The notes: generated by a model from the letters alone, not told the origin. A stretch of 7,705 nt of DNA from DASZZV01 sp035544835 (GCA_035544835.1 DASZZV010000244.1:1-7705), one strand, 5' to 3'. Numbered from the stretch's first letter, positions 1-6,569 are shown. A program made the numbers and translations.

Positions 1-109
1 CTTGTGTGGCACAGGCACTCTTGCCTGTGTGTCGGCCGTCGAGGCCGACCTCCCTGTGAATCTCGCAGGAACGCCACGGCTCGACGCCGCCGCACACAGG
101 CAAGAGTGC
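1..109. repeat. Palindromic REP/MITE-like element, copy A (right end truncated)
   Basis: This copy matches the element at 2287-2411 over its whole length, with 4 substitutions and 1 single-base indel in about 110 positions. The left arm contains an 8-bp hairpin (CACAGGCA, loop CTCT, TGCCTGTG). A second hairpin follows at 31-37/43-49 (GTCGGCC and GGCCGAC, 5-nt loop). The right arm CACAGGCAAGAGTGC begins at 95 but stops matching after 109, so the last 18 or so bases of the inverted arm are missing. The break lies only 15 bp before the Uma2 start codon. The window begins at the element's left end, so more copies could lie further left. It has no coding capacity. Confidence 0.85.
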
Positions 110-124
110 GAGTACTATTAGGCG

Positions 125-682
125 ATGACTGAGATCGCGGCCCGGCCCGCTACATATGAGGACCTGCTGAAGGTCCCCGACCATCTTGTGGCGGAGATCA
201 TCGACGGGGAGCTTTACACGAGTCCGCGACCGGCCAGCCCTCATGCACGGGCTTCATCGGTACTCGGCGGAGTCCTGGTCAACACGTACGACCTCGGGAC
301 GAGCGGACCGGGTGGCTGGTGGGTCATTGATGAACCGGAGCTGCATCTCGGTCCGCACGTTCTTGTCCCCGATCTCGCCGGCTGGCGACGAGAGCGGATG
401 CCGCAGATCCCTAACGTTGCCTGGTTCGAGCTCTCGCCCGACTGGGTCTGCGAAGTCGTCTCTCCTGACACCGGCCGCCTAGACCGAATCAAGAAAATGC
501 CGAAATACGCCGCCAATGGTGTTGGTCATCTCTGGCTGATCGATCCACTGCAGCGAACCCTTGAGGTTTACGGTTTGGAGAATGGCCGCTATTTCGTGCT
601 CTCGAGCCACGGGGGAGAAGAGAAGGTACACGCAGAGCCGTTCGCAGAAGCCGAACTCCCGCTCGCCTCTCTCTGGATCTGA
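125..682 (+). CDS. Uma2 family (DUF820) PD-(D/E)XK-type putative endonuclease
   Basis: This 185-residue protein has the length and order of motifs usual for the Uma2 family. An EIIDGELYTSPRP segment lies near residues 24-36. VPDLAGW carries the candidate catalytic Asp83, and CEVVSPDTGRLDR carries Glu110. Lys123/124 and Tyr128 follow, then a GHLWLIDP strand near 134-141. Uma2 proteins have a restriction-endonuclease-like fold; they are often multicopy and their biological role is not settled. No signal peptide or membrane segment is visible, so it is probably cytosolic. The ATG at 125 gives a standard N-terminus, but only a weak AGG lies close upstream. The truncated palindromic repeat ends 15 bp before the start, so the promoter may lie in or beyond the repeat. 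A damaged paralogue lies at 1733-2240. Confidence 0.88.
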   Translation: MTEIAARPATYEDLLKVPDHLVAEIIDGELYTSPRPASPHARASSVLGGVLVNTYDLGTSGPGGWWVIDEPELHLGPHVLVPDLAGWRRERMPQIPNVAWFELSPDWVCEVVSPDTGRLDRIKKMPKYAANGVGHLWLIDPLQRTLEVYGLENGRYFVLSSHGGEEKVHAEPFAEAELPLASLWI

Positions 683-734
683 GCTGCCGCAGCTTCACTC
701 TCGCCACGACCGCGTCGCAAACAGTTCGTGCGCC

Positions 735-944
735 CTACTGGCGACGAAATTCATCCCTCGAAACGCCGCCCGCCGGATCGGCCTCGGCCTGCCGGATCGC
801 TTCATCGAGCATTGCGGCTTCTTCTTCCGAAAGCTCGACCTCTTCGTCAGTGTGACGGCGCAGTACTACGACCTCCGCCCCGTCTGGCAGCGGCTCTCCG
901 TCAAACTCCACCCGTCCCTTGATTACCTTCCCAGTCGCGTTCAT
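735..944 (-). CDS. Small antitoxin-like protein, orphan
   Basis: This 69-residue acidic protein starts with KVIKGRVEFDGEPLPDGAEV, a short beta-rich segment like the N-termini of DUF104/AbrB-like antitoxin proteins. A charged helix follows (EEVELSEEEAAMLDEAIRQAEAD) and then a VSRDEFRRQ tail. This layout is typical of antitoxins encoded just upstream of a RelE/ParE-type toxin. No toxin gene follows here: only 52 bp separate its stop from the end of the convergent Uma2 gene, so it looks orphaned or truncated. The ATG is preceded by GAGGT, but at a rather long distance (12 nt). The antitoxin role is inferred from composition and layout, not from a decisive motif. Confidence 0.6.
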   Translation of the reverse strand: MNATGKVIKGRVEFDGEPLPDGAEVVVLRRHTDEEVELSEEEAAMLDEAIRQAEADPAGGVSRDEFRRQ

Positions 945-1137
945 ACAGCAGATGTTACCTCGACCTCGCTCTCCGCCTGAATCGCGTCAGCCACAGACGC
1001 CTTGAAGGAAAAAGTAACTCTCGCAGGGACCCCTGCGGCAAAAGAGAAGCCCTTTCCAATCAGCGCATTGCGAAAAGCGAAGCTTTGACCAAGCAACCTC
1101 CCAGCGCGCGCGACCACACACCCTCTTTCCTCAATTC
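945..1137. other. Intergenic gap between antitoxin-like gene and DUF4160 gene
   Basis: I see no convincing gene here. The stretch lies between two divergently oriented genes, so it should hold both promoters, but no clear -35/-10 pair stands out. It contains a short hairpin at 1022-1037 (CGCAGG, 4-nt loop, CCTGCG). The hairpin is not followed by a T-run on either strand, so it does not look like an intrinsic terminator. Confidence 0.5.
1022..1037. repeat. Short perfect hairpin
   Basis: CGCAGG and CCTGCG form a 6-bp stem around GACC. The flanking TCTCGCAGG resembles a segment inside the palindromic element (61-69), so this could be a degraded piece of the same repeat family. The match is too short to be certain. 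Confidence 0.4.
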
Positions 1138-1173
1138 ATGCCGCGACCACTTCGTCTCGAGTATCCAGGTGCG
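1138..1173 (+). mobile_element. Possible remnant of a RAYT (REP-associated tyrosine transposase) 5' end
   Basis: The first 12 codons translate to MPRPLRLEYPGA, which matches the conserved opening of many Y1-family REP-associated transposases, where the next residues are normally a YHV-type strand. Here the match ends abruptly at codon 13. No HUH motif or catalytic Tyr of this family follows, so this would be only a scar. Confidence 0.5.
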
Positions 1174-1488
1174 GAAGTCAGTTCAAAAACGCGTCTGAAC
1201 CTCAGTTCCGCCCCCTGGCCCGGGGTGGCCGTCGGCTGTCACTCCGTTAGCCCTTTCGAGGACAAGCCTTGCGCCTTCACAGCGCACGACCCTCCGCATT
1301 TTCACGCCTGGTACGGAGGCGCCGACATCACCGTCCGAATCGCAGATGGAGTTGTGACCGGTGAAATGCACCGGAGAGCGCTTGCGCTTGTGTTGGAGTG
1401 GTGGCATCTTCATCGCACGGAGCTACTCGAGGACTGGCAACTTGCGCAAGCAGGCCAACCCCTCAGGAAGATCGAGCCGCTGGACTGA
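1138..1488 (+). CDS. DUF4160 protein with an abnormal, RAYT-like N-terminus
   Basis: Residues from about 46 to 116 are a clear DUF4160 core. HDPPHFHAWYGG lies at 50-61, an ADITVRIADGVVTGEM strand region follows, then RALALVLEWWHLHRTELLEDW at 80-100 and the KIEPLD end. DUF4160 genes are often followed by a DUF2442 gene, as here (5-bp gap), and the pair is commonly suspected to be toxin-antitoxin-like; that role is inference. The usual short N-terminus of the family, ending about 5 residues before the PPHFH motif, is absent. Instead residues 1-12 read MPRPLRLEYPGA, the typical beginning of Y1/RAYT transposases. Residues 13-45 match neither family in my reading. No Shine-Dalgarno sequence precedes the ATG. 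A GTG at 1225 (residue 30) is an alternative start. The gene may be inactive or a chimera. Confidence 0.75.
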   Translation: MPRPLRLEYPGAEVSSKTRLNLSSAPWPGVAVGCHSVSPFEDKPCAFTAHDPPHFHAWYGGADITVRIADGVVTGEMHRRALALVLEWWHLHRTELLEDWQLAQAGQPLRKIEPLD

Positions 1489-1493
1489 GAAAC

Positions 1494-1736
1494 ATGGACT
1501 ACACCGTCGTCGACGCACGATACGTTCGAGATTTCACGATCTGGCTGAAGTTTGCCGATGGAAGCGAGGGTGAAATCGATCTGGCTGGCGAGCTCTGGGG
1601 TCCTGTCTTCGAGCCACTGAAAGATGTGAGCTATTTTCGCAACTTTTCAATCGCCGAATACGGCACGATCAGCTGGCCCAACGGCGCAGACATAGCGCCC
1701 GAGTATCTTTACGAGAAGGTACACGTTCACGCATGA
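1494..1736 (+). CDS. DUF2442 family protein
   Basis: This 80-residue protein is a full-length DUF2442 match. The usual sequence features appear in order: ARYVRDFTIWLKFADGSEG, EIDLAGELWGPVFEPLKD, YFRNFSI, GTISWPNGADIAPEYLY. I chose the ATG at 1494, not the longer upstream reading from 1398, because the family begins here and the upstream part overlaps DUF4160 in another frame. The start lies 5 bp after the DUF4160 stop, and its own stop overlaps the next start (ATGA at 1733-1736), so the three genes are probably translationally coupled. DUF2442 proteins are small and are thought to act with DUF4160, possibly as the antitoxin-like partner; the biochemical function is unknown. The frame appears intact. 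Confidence 0.85.
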   Translation: MDYTVVDARYVRDFTIWLKFADGSEGEIDLAGELWGPVFEPLKDVSYFRNFSIAEYGTISWPNGADIAPEYLYEKVHVHA

Positions 1737-2240
1737 GCGATACGATCAAGGATGCGCTGCCGCTCTACGATGCTCTCGCCGAATTGCCGGGTAACGTTGT
1801 CGGGGAGATCGTCGGAGGCGAGCTGTATGCCTCGCCCCGCCCGGCCAGCCGTCATGCGCGCGCCGCTGGCGCGATCTTCGGGGAAATCAGCGGTCCCTTC
1901 GATCGAGGTCGTGGCGGTCCGGGAGGATGGTGGATTCTCTTCGGGCCCGAGCTCCACCTCGACATCCGATGTCGCTGCTTTCGATCTGGCTCCCGATTGG
2001 GTATGCGAAGTGATCTCTCCTTCTACCGGCAGGCTCGACCGTACTCGCAAGCTCCCCGTGTATGCGCGAGAGTTGGTGGGACATCTCTGGATCGTCGATC
2101 CGATCTCAAAGACACTCGAGCGGTTCGTCCTCGCCGGCGGGAGTTGGCTACTTCAGGGAGCGAGCGGCCAGGACGATCTGGTACGCGCGGAACCGTTCGA
2201 GGCAATCGAGATCGACCTCAGCGGATTCTGGATCGACTGA
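1733..2240 (+). pseudogene. Frameshifted second Uma2 family gene
   Basis: The reading frame from the ATG at 1733 gives a Uma2 N-terminus (VVGEIVGGELYASPRPASRHARA through GPGGWW and GPELHLD). It then turns into unrelated residues after about 1960. The Uma2 C-terminal half continues in the +1 frame from about 1968 to the stop at 2240: DVAAFDLAPDWVCEVISP, then TGRLDRTRKLPVYARELVGH and LWIVDPISKTLERF. Aligned to the intact paralogue at 125-682, 7 nt (1961-1967) replace 63 nt, a loss of about 56 nt. The lost part includes the VPDLAGW segment with the catalytic Asp. Reading through in the first frame gives a 172-residue product with a nonsense tail ending at 2251. The start overlaps the DUF2442 stop by 4 bp, so the gene probably belonged to the same operon. 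Confidence 0.85.
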
Positions 2241-2286
2241 GCGCAAATTGACGACGGATCGCATCTGAATGACGGCGCCGCCGTTT

Positions 2287-2411
2287 CTTGTGTGGCACAG
2301 GCACTCTTGCCTGTGCGCCGGCCGTCGAGGCCGACCTCCCTGTGAATCGTCGCAGGAACGCCGCGGCTCGACGCCGCGGCACACAGGCAAGAGTGCCTGT
2401 GCCACACACAA
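2287..2411. repeat. Palindromic REP/MITE-like element, copy B (complete)
   Basis: This element has perfect 27-bp terminal inverted repeats at 2289-2315 and 2382-2408. Each arm is itself a hairpin: CACAGGCA and TGCCTGTG around CTCT on the left, and the complement on the right. Two further internal stems are visible: CGGCC/GGCCG at 2319-2323/2329-2333 and GCCGCGG/CCGCGGC at 2360-2366/2374-2380. The structure resembles the paired hairpins of REP/BIME elements or a MITE. No target-site duplication is obvious and there is no coding capacity. Together with copy A it brackets a roughly 2.2-kb accessory block. It lies in the gap upstream of the esterase gene, where a transcript would fold strongly. 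Confidence 0.9.
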
Positions 2412-2489
2412 AGCAACCGATCTCTCGGAGTCGGCACACCACCCCCGGGAAGTTTTTCGCTCTTTCCTGACTTATTGTCACCAAAGTCC

Positions 2490-5159
2490 ATGAAGCTGAG
2501 ATCCCTTCTTTTCCTGTCGCTCCTGGCTGCGATTTCTTTCCGGCTGCAGGCTTCGACCGTCGTCGTTCCCGGAATCGCCAATGCACCTGGCGCGAATGGG
2601 ACGTCGTTTCAATCCGACCTGGACATCATCAATCCGGCCAGCACTGCCACCACTGCCACGCTGCACTTCATCGGTTACCCCGGCTCTGCGCCGCAGGCGG
2701 ACCGTGCCTTCACAATCAACGCTGGTGAGTCGTTCCTTCTCGTCAATGTGCTTCAGAGCGTCTGGAATCTCACCAACAGCGGCGGCGCCGTCGTCGTGAC
2801 CTCGCCATCGCATCTGGTGGTTACGGCAAAGACCTACAACAATGCTGCGGCGGGAACCTACGGCAACGCACTCCCGGTGATCGACTCCGACCTCCTCCTC
2901 GTCGCCGGCGAGCGTGGCATTTCACCCTGGCTTTCCCAATCCTCCGATCTCACCAGGGGCTTCCGCACGAACATCGGCCTGGTCTTTCCCGACGCCGCTG
3001 GCGGCAGCGCCACGGTCACTGCTTTCGACGCCGGCGGCGCGATTCTCGGTTCACAGAAGTTCGACGTCTCCTCCCCGACCTTCACCCAGGTCCCGGCGTC
3101 GTCGTTTACGAACACCACGTCTGAGATCGGGCGCATCAACATCGACGTCACCCGCGGCCTGGCCGCGGGATATACCTCGGTTGTCGACAATGTGACGGGT
3201 GACGGTTCTGTCTTTCCCACCGATCGTGTGCTCGACGGACCAACCGATGTTGTGCTCAGCGGGATTGGCCGCACACCCGGCGCCAACGACACCTACTGGC
3301 GCTCGGATATCCGTCTGGTGAATCCCGGCAACGCGCTGCTCACCGTCGAGGCGGCGTATCTCAAGCCGCTGGTCGACAATACCGCCGCCACGCCTGTCTC
3401 GATCGTCCTGATGCCGGGCGAGACACGGGAGATCATCGACGTGCTTGACTTCCTCTTCGGAGCGTCCAACGGATCCTCCGGAGCACTGCGATTGACCTCG
3501 CCACGCGGTCTCCCGGCCGCAGGACGAACATCGAATCTGGATGCCACCCGAATGCGGGCTGGAAGCTATGGATCGCAGCAACTGCCGGTGAGTTTCAGCA
3601 CCTTCGCAGATGGGACGTCTGAGGCGACCATTCCGCAGATCGCGCAGAGCGCGGTATTCCGGACAAACATAGGTCTCGTCTCCGCGGCCTCTGGCGCAAC
3701 CTATCGCCTTCGGCTGCTGAAAGGGGATGGTACGGAACTGTCCTCGTACTCCGGCTCTCTTCCTCCCTACTCGTGGTCCCAGTCCACGGTCGCCTCGCTG
3801 TTTCCCGGCGTGGCGATCCCCGACAACTCCCGTGTGTCGGTTCTCGCGACCGGCGGATCTCTCAACGCCTATGGATCGTCCATTGACCAGCGATCGGGGG
3901 ATCCGATCGTCACTTCCATCGACCTCCCCCGCTGCTCGGGCGATATCGCCATCAACGTTGCCGCGACGGCCTGTCCGGGGAGAAGACAGACTGCCACTGC
4001 TTCGAGGTATGCCGACGCTCTTTATCAGTGGACCATCGCCGGCGGTTCTATCGACCAGGGACAGGGAACGGAGTCGCTGACCTTCATTCCCGACAGCGTG
4101 ACACCTGTAACTCTCGGTCTCACGATCGCTCGTGGATGCATCGCGCACGTGTCGCGAGCTCTTGCCATCGATCAGGCTGCGGTGGTTGGTTCGGTGACCG
4201 TTTCATCCTCATCAGCCGACGCTCCGGTAACGATCGATTGGAGCATGAGCGCGTCGGCGCCGGTAAAGATCACCGGAACTGACTTTCCGGTGGCCATCAA
4301 TCTCGATCCGCAAACGCGGCGCTACATATACACGCCGACGTCCATCGGCGCGAAATCGGTCGCCGTCACGGCCCTCAGTGCCTGCGGCAACTCCTCGGTT
4401 TCTTCGGCGACGTACACGGTGGTGGGCTCCGTCGGAACGCTCGGGCCCGGTAGCGGCGGCTCGGGCGGAGCATACCCGGGGCTCCAAACCATCCACGCAG
4501 CCTCGGGTCGAGACTATGTGGTGTATGTGCCTGTTAAGTACAACCCGAGCCAGCCCGCTTATCTGGTCTTCGCTTGGGGCGGTCAGGGGGAGCCGGCCAG
4601 CTGGGTGCTGCAATTCGGCTGGCAGGGTCTGGCAGATCGCGATGGGATCATCGTCGTCACGATGACCCCGTCCAGTTCGGGACCGAATTACACCGGCGCC
4701 TACGACAGACCCGAGTTCGACACCATCGTAGAGGCCGAGCGCGATGTGCCGAAGCGTTATAACGTGGCCGTCAATCACATCTCCTTCTGGGGATTCTCCG
4801 CCGGAGCGCACGTGACCTATTGGCTGGCATTGCAGGCCGAGCGCTCCAACAGGCTCAACGCCTTCGCCATTCAGGCCGGAGCCATCGAGGCGGCAGCGAC
4901 TACGCTGAGCCCTGTCTCCTGGCCGCCTCAGCCGGGTGCCAGACGCTTACCGATCTACATCAGTTGCGGCACCGCCGACATACAAGGATCTGGCGGTGGC
5001 CTTATTGGCGCACTCCGCCGCAACGCCGACATGCTCACCGCGGAAAAGTATCCAGTGCTGACGCATGAAGTGACCGGAATGACGCATACCTATACTTCCC
5101 AGGATGTTTACCGCGCCTGGGACTTCCTGAAAGTGCAGGAATTGAAAATTGCAAATTGA
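2490..5159 (+). CDS. Secreted multidomain esterase, PHB depolymerase/feruloyl esterase type
   Basis: This 889-residue protein begins with a Sec signal peptide (MKLRSLLFLSLLAAISFRLQA, likely cut after Ala21). Two copies of a two-module unit follow. Module A lies at about 23-133 and 254-370, with PGANGTSFQSDLDIINP against PGANDTYWRSDIRLVNP. Module B lies at about 134-250 and 371-480, both containing FRTNIGLV. Residues 482-650 form an Ig-like region with several Cys, then comes a GPGSGGSGG linker. Residues 662-889 are an alpha/beta hydrolase of the polyhydroxybutyrate depolymerase/feruloyl esterase type, with nucleophile Ser770 in GFSAGAH, Asp830 in CGTADI and His866 in GMTHTY. It probably hydrolyses an ester polymer or acylated polysaccharide outside the cytoplasm; the substrate is not evident. 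I prefer the ATG at 2490 to an in-frame TTG at 2475, because it starts the signal peptide directly. No good ribosome binding site is visible. The last codons overlap an AT-rich repeat. Confidence 0.85.
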   Translation: MKLRSLLFLSLLAAISFRLQASTVVVPGIANAPGANGTSFQSDLDIINPASTATTATLHFIGYPGSAPQADRAFTINAGESFLLVNVLQSVWNLTNSGGAVVVTSPSHLVVTAKTYNNAAAGTYGNALPVIDSDLLLVAGERGISPWLSQSSDLTRGFRTNIGLVFPDAAGGSATVTAFDAGGAILGSQKFDVSSPTFTQVPASSFTNTTSEIGRINIDVTRGLAAGYTSVVDNVTGDGSVFPTDRVLDGPTDVVLSGIGRTPGANDTYWRSDIRLVNPGNALLTVEAAYLKPLVDNTAATPVSIVLMPGETREIIDVLDFLFGASNGSSGALRLTSPRGLPAAGRTSNLDATRMRAGSYGSQQLPVSFSTFADGTSEATIPQIAQSAVFRTNIGLVSAASGATYRLRLLKGDGTELSSYSGSLPPYSWSQSTVASLFPGVAIPDNSRVSVLATGGSLNAYGSSIDQRSGDPIVTSIDLPRCSGDIAINVAATACPGRRQTATASRYADALYQWTIAGGSIDQGQGTESLTFIPDSVTPVTLGLTIARGCIAHVSRALAIDQAAVVGSVTVSSSSADAPVTIDWSMSASAPVKITGTDFPVAINLDPQTRRYIYTPTSIGAKSVAVTALSACGNSSVSSATYTVVGSVGTLGPGSGGSGGAYPGLQTIHAASGRDYVVYVPVKYNPSQPAYLVFAWGGQGEPASWVLQFGWQGLADRDGIIVVTMTPSSSGPNYTGAYDRPEFDTIVEAERDVPKRYNVAVNHISFWGFSAGAHVTYWLALQAERSNRLNAFAIQAGAIEAAATTLSPVSWPPQPGARRLPIYISCGTADIQGSGGGLIGALRRNADMLTAEKYPVLTHEVTGMTHTYTSQDVYRAWDFLKVQELKIAN

Positions 5160-5210
5160 GAACCGGGACGTGGTTTCTTTTTCAATTTTCAATTTTCAAT
5201 TTTCAATTCC
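5138..5210. repeat. AT-rich inverted and tandem repeat at the 3' end of the esterase gene
   Basis: GGAATTGAAAATTG at 5138-5151 is a perfect 14-bp inverted match to 5197-5210. Within the right part, the heptamer CAATTTT is repeated about 3.7 times at 5183-5208. The left arm lies inside the coding sequence, giving the residues ELKIAN and the stop. A stem formed here in the transcript could act as a weak factor-independent terminator or 3' stabiliser, but it is AT-rich and has a loop of about 45 nt. It may instead be a dispersed low-complexity repeat that invaded the gene end. Confidence 0.75.
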
Positions 5211-5220
5211 GCCAGGCAGG

Positions 5221-5226
5221 TACAAT
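5221..5226 (+). promoter_or_regulatory. Candidate -10 element for the kinase gene
   Basis: TACAAT lies 29 bp before the kinase ATG, which would give a short leader. No convincing -35 box is found at the right spacing; the upstream DNA there is the AT-rich heptamer repeat, which could act as an UP-like region. Confidence 0.3.
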
Positions 5227-5255
5227 AAAGCCAAGCCTACTGTGGGTCGGCGGAA

Positions 5256-6569
5256 ATGCTTTGTCCATCATGCGGATTTGACGGCGTAGAGGGCGGCCAG
5301 AAGTGCAGGTTGTGTGGATCGGCGACCGCCAGTCCGACCGTCCCTTTCGGAGAGGCTCCGACTGTCAACGACCCTCGCGATCGGTCGGCCGATTCTCCCT
5401 CGCCTCGCCATCCCGTTACAGCCTATCAGTCAGGTCATATCTATGCCGAGCGCTATCGGATCGAGGGATTTCTCGGCCGCGGCGGAATGGGAAGTGTCTA
5501 CAAAGTCTATGACACGAACGAGCTACGCACGCTGGCCTTGAAGATCCTGCATGCCTCAGCGGGTGACGAGTCGGGGGGAACGGAACGGTTCAAGCGCGAG
5601 ATCAAGATTCTCGCTCAGATCCAGCATCCTGCCGTTCCTCGGATTCACGGCTGGGGCATACGCAACGGAGAGATGTTCTTCGTCGCTGATTTCGTGGAGG
5701 GCGACAATCTTCGGGCCCTGATTCGGCGAAGCGGACCTCTGGACGTCGCGGGAACCGCTGCGCTCGGCGCCAGTGTCGCCGATGCGCTCGAAGTAGCCCA
5801 TCAGTATGGAATCGTGCACCGGGACGTGAAACCTCATAACATCATGGTCGGCAACGGCGGAATGATCACGCTCCTCGATTTTGGCGTGGCGCGGGGTGTC
5901 GGTCTGGACATGAAGACCATCACCGCCACGGGAATGATCGTAGGCACTCCCGAGTACATGTCGCCCGAACAGTTTGAGGGTCTTCGTGTCGATCGCCGTT
6001 CTGACATCTACTCACTCGGGGTGGTTCTCTTCGAGGCCGTAACAGGACGTCTGCCCTTCGCCGGCGACACGCCGATCTCAGTGGCCCTGAAGCACCGCAG
6101 CGAAACTCCTCCATCTCCTCGCAGTATCCGTCGTGATACGCCAGCCTGGCTGGAACGGCTGATTCTCCGCTGTCTGGAGAAGGAGCCGCCCCGCCGCTTC
6201 GACTCCGCGGCGGAACTTGCTACGGCGCTGCGTAAGGAACGCCACGGGGAGCGGAGAAGTCGTCGTCTCCCGAACGGCGACGCAGTCGTGGAGGACGAGA
6301 GCGAGGCCGAGGAATGGGCACTGGTCATCACCTCTCCGAGTCAGAAACCGGAGTGGTCGACTGAGATGGCCCTGTCGTTCGAGGAGAGGTTTTACAAGCT
6401 CGAACAGGTGACGAAGACTGCGAATCCCACGCGTTGGATTTACCGATTCTCGTTCTGGCCACAGGAGCAGATCTTTCGAAAGCTTCTCGAGTATGACCCG
6501 AACGCGCCGAATGCCGCTGGATCACTCTCGGCGCGAGTCAAGAACTGGCTCGGACCACGAAAGAGCTGA
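5256..6569 (+). CDS. Hanks-type Ser/Thr protein kinase with N-terminal zinc ribbon
   Basis: This 437-residue protein opens with a zinc-ribbon motif (CPSC at 3-6, CRLC at 17-20). A Pro/Ser-rich linker follows, then a complete PknB-type kinase domain from about 67 to 330. Visible elements are the Gly loop GRGGMGSVY (74-82), Lys96 in ALKIL, the helix-C Glu115, the HRDVKPHN catalytic loop (Asp190, Asn195), DFG with Asp208, an activation loop with several Thr, GTPEYMSPEQ (Glu238) and Asp250. All key residues are present, so it should be active. No membrane segment follows the kinase, so unlike classical PknB it is probably cytosolic. Residues 340-437 begin acidic (VEDESEAEEWALV) and end in an aromatic/basic segment that I do not recognise. 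The ATG at 5256 keeps the first zinc-ribbon Cys; only a weak GGCGG precedes it. Targets are unknown. Confidence 0.93.
   Translation: MLCPSCGFDGVEGGQKCRLCGSATASPTVPFGEAPTVNDPRDRSADSPSPRHPVTAYQSGHIYAERYRIEGFLGRGGMGSVYKVYDTNELRTLALKILHASAGDESGGTERFKREIKILAQIQHPAVPRIHGWGIRNGEMFFVADFVEGDNLRALIRRSGPLDVAGTAALGASVADALEVAHQYGIVHRDVKPHNIMVGNGGMITLLDFGVARGVGLDMKTITATGMIVGTPEYMSPEQFEGLRVDRRSDIYSLGVVLFEAVTGRLPFAGDTPISVALKHRSETPPSPRSIRRDTPAWLERLILRCLEKEPPRRFDSAAELATALRKERHGERRSRRLPNGDAVVEDESEAEEWALVITSPSQKPEWSTEMALSFEERFYKLEQVTKTANPTRWIYRFSFWPQEQIFRKLLEYDPNAPNAAGSLSARVKNWLGPRKS

Noticed and set aside
1398..1493. Upstream extension of the DUF2442 gene
   Set aside because: It overlaps the DUF4160 coding sequence in a different frame and is not part of the DUF2442 family.
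1..2411. CRISPR array
   Set aside because: Only two copies exist, more than 2 kb apart, and the unit is far longer than a CRISPR repeat.
2287..2411. Complete insertion sequence
   Set aside because: The terminal inverted repeats are perfect, but the element is about 125 bp with no transposase, so it can only be a non-autonomous element.
2475..2489. TTG start for the esterase
   Set aside because: It would add five residues before the signal peptide; the ATG at 2490 gives a standard n-region.
2153..2586. Minus-strand open frames of 87-142 residues across the palindromic element
   Set aside because: They only read through the repeat (HRHSCLC and CGTGTLAC-type peptides), a known false-ORF pattern of such elements.
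3051..4148. A 365-residue minus-strand open frame
   Set aside because: It lies wholly opposite the esterase gene, is Arg/Gly-rich with no domain likeness, and follows from the GC bias of the coding strand.
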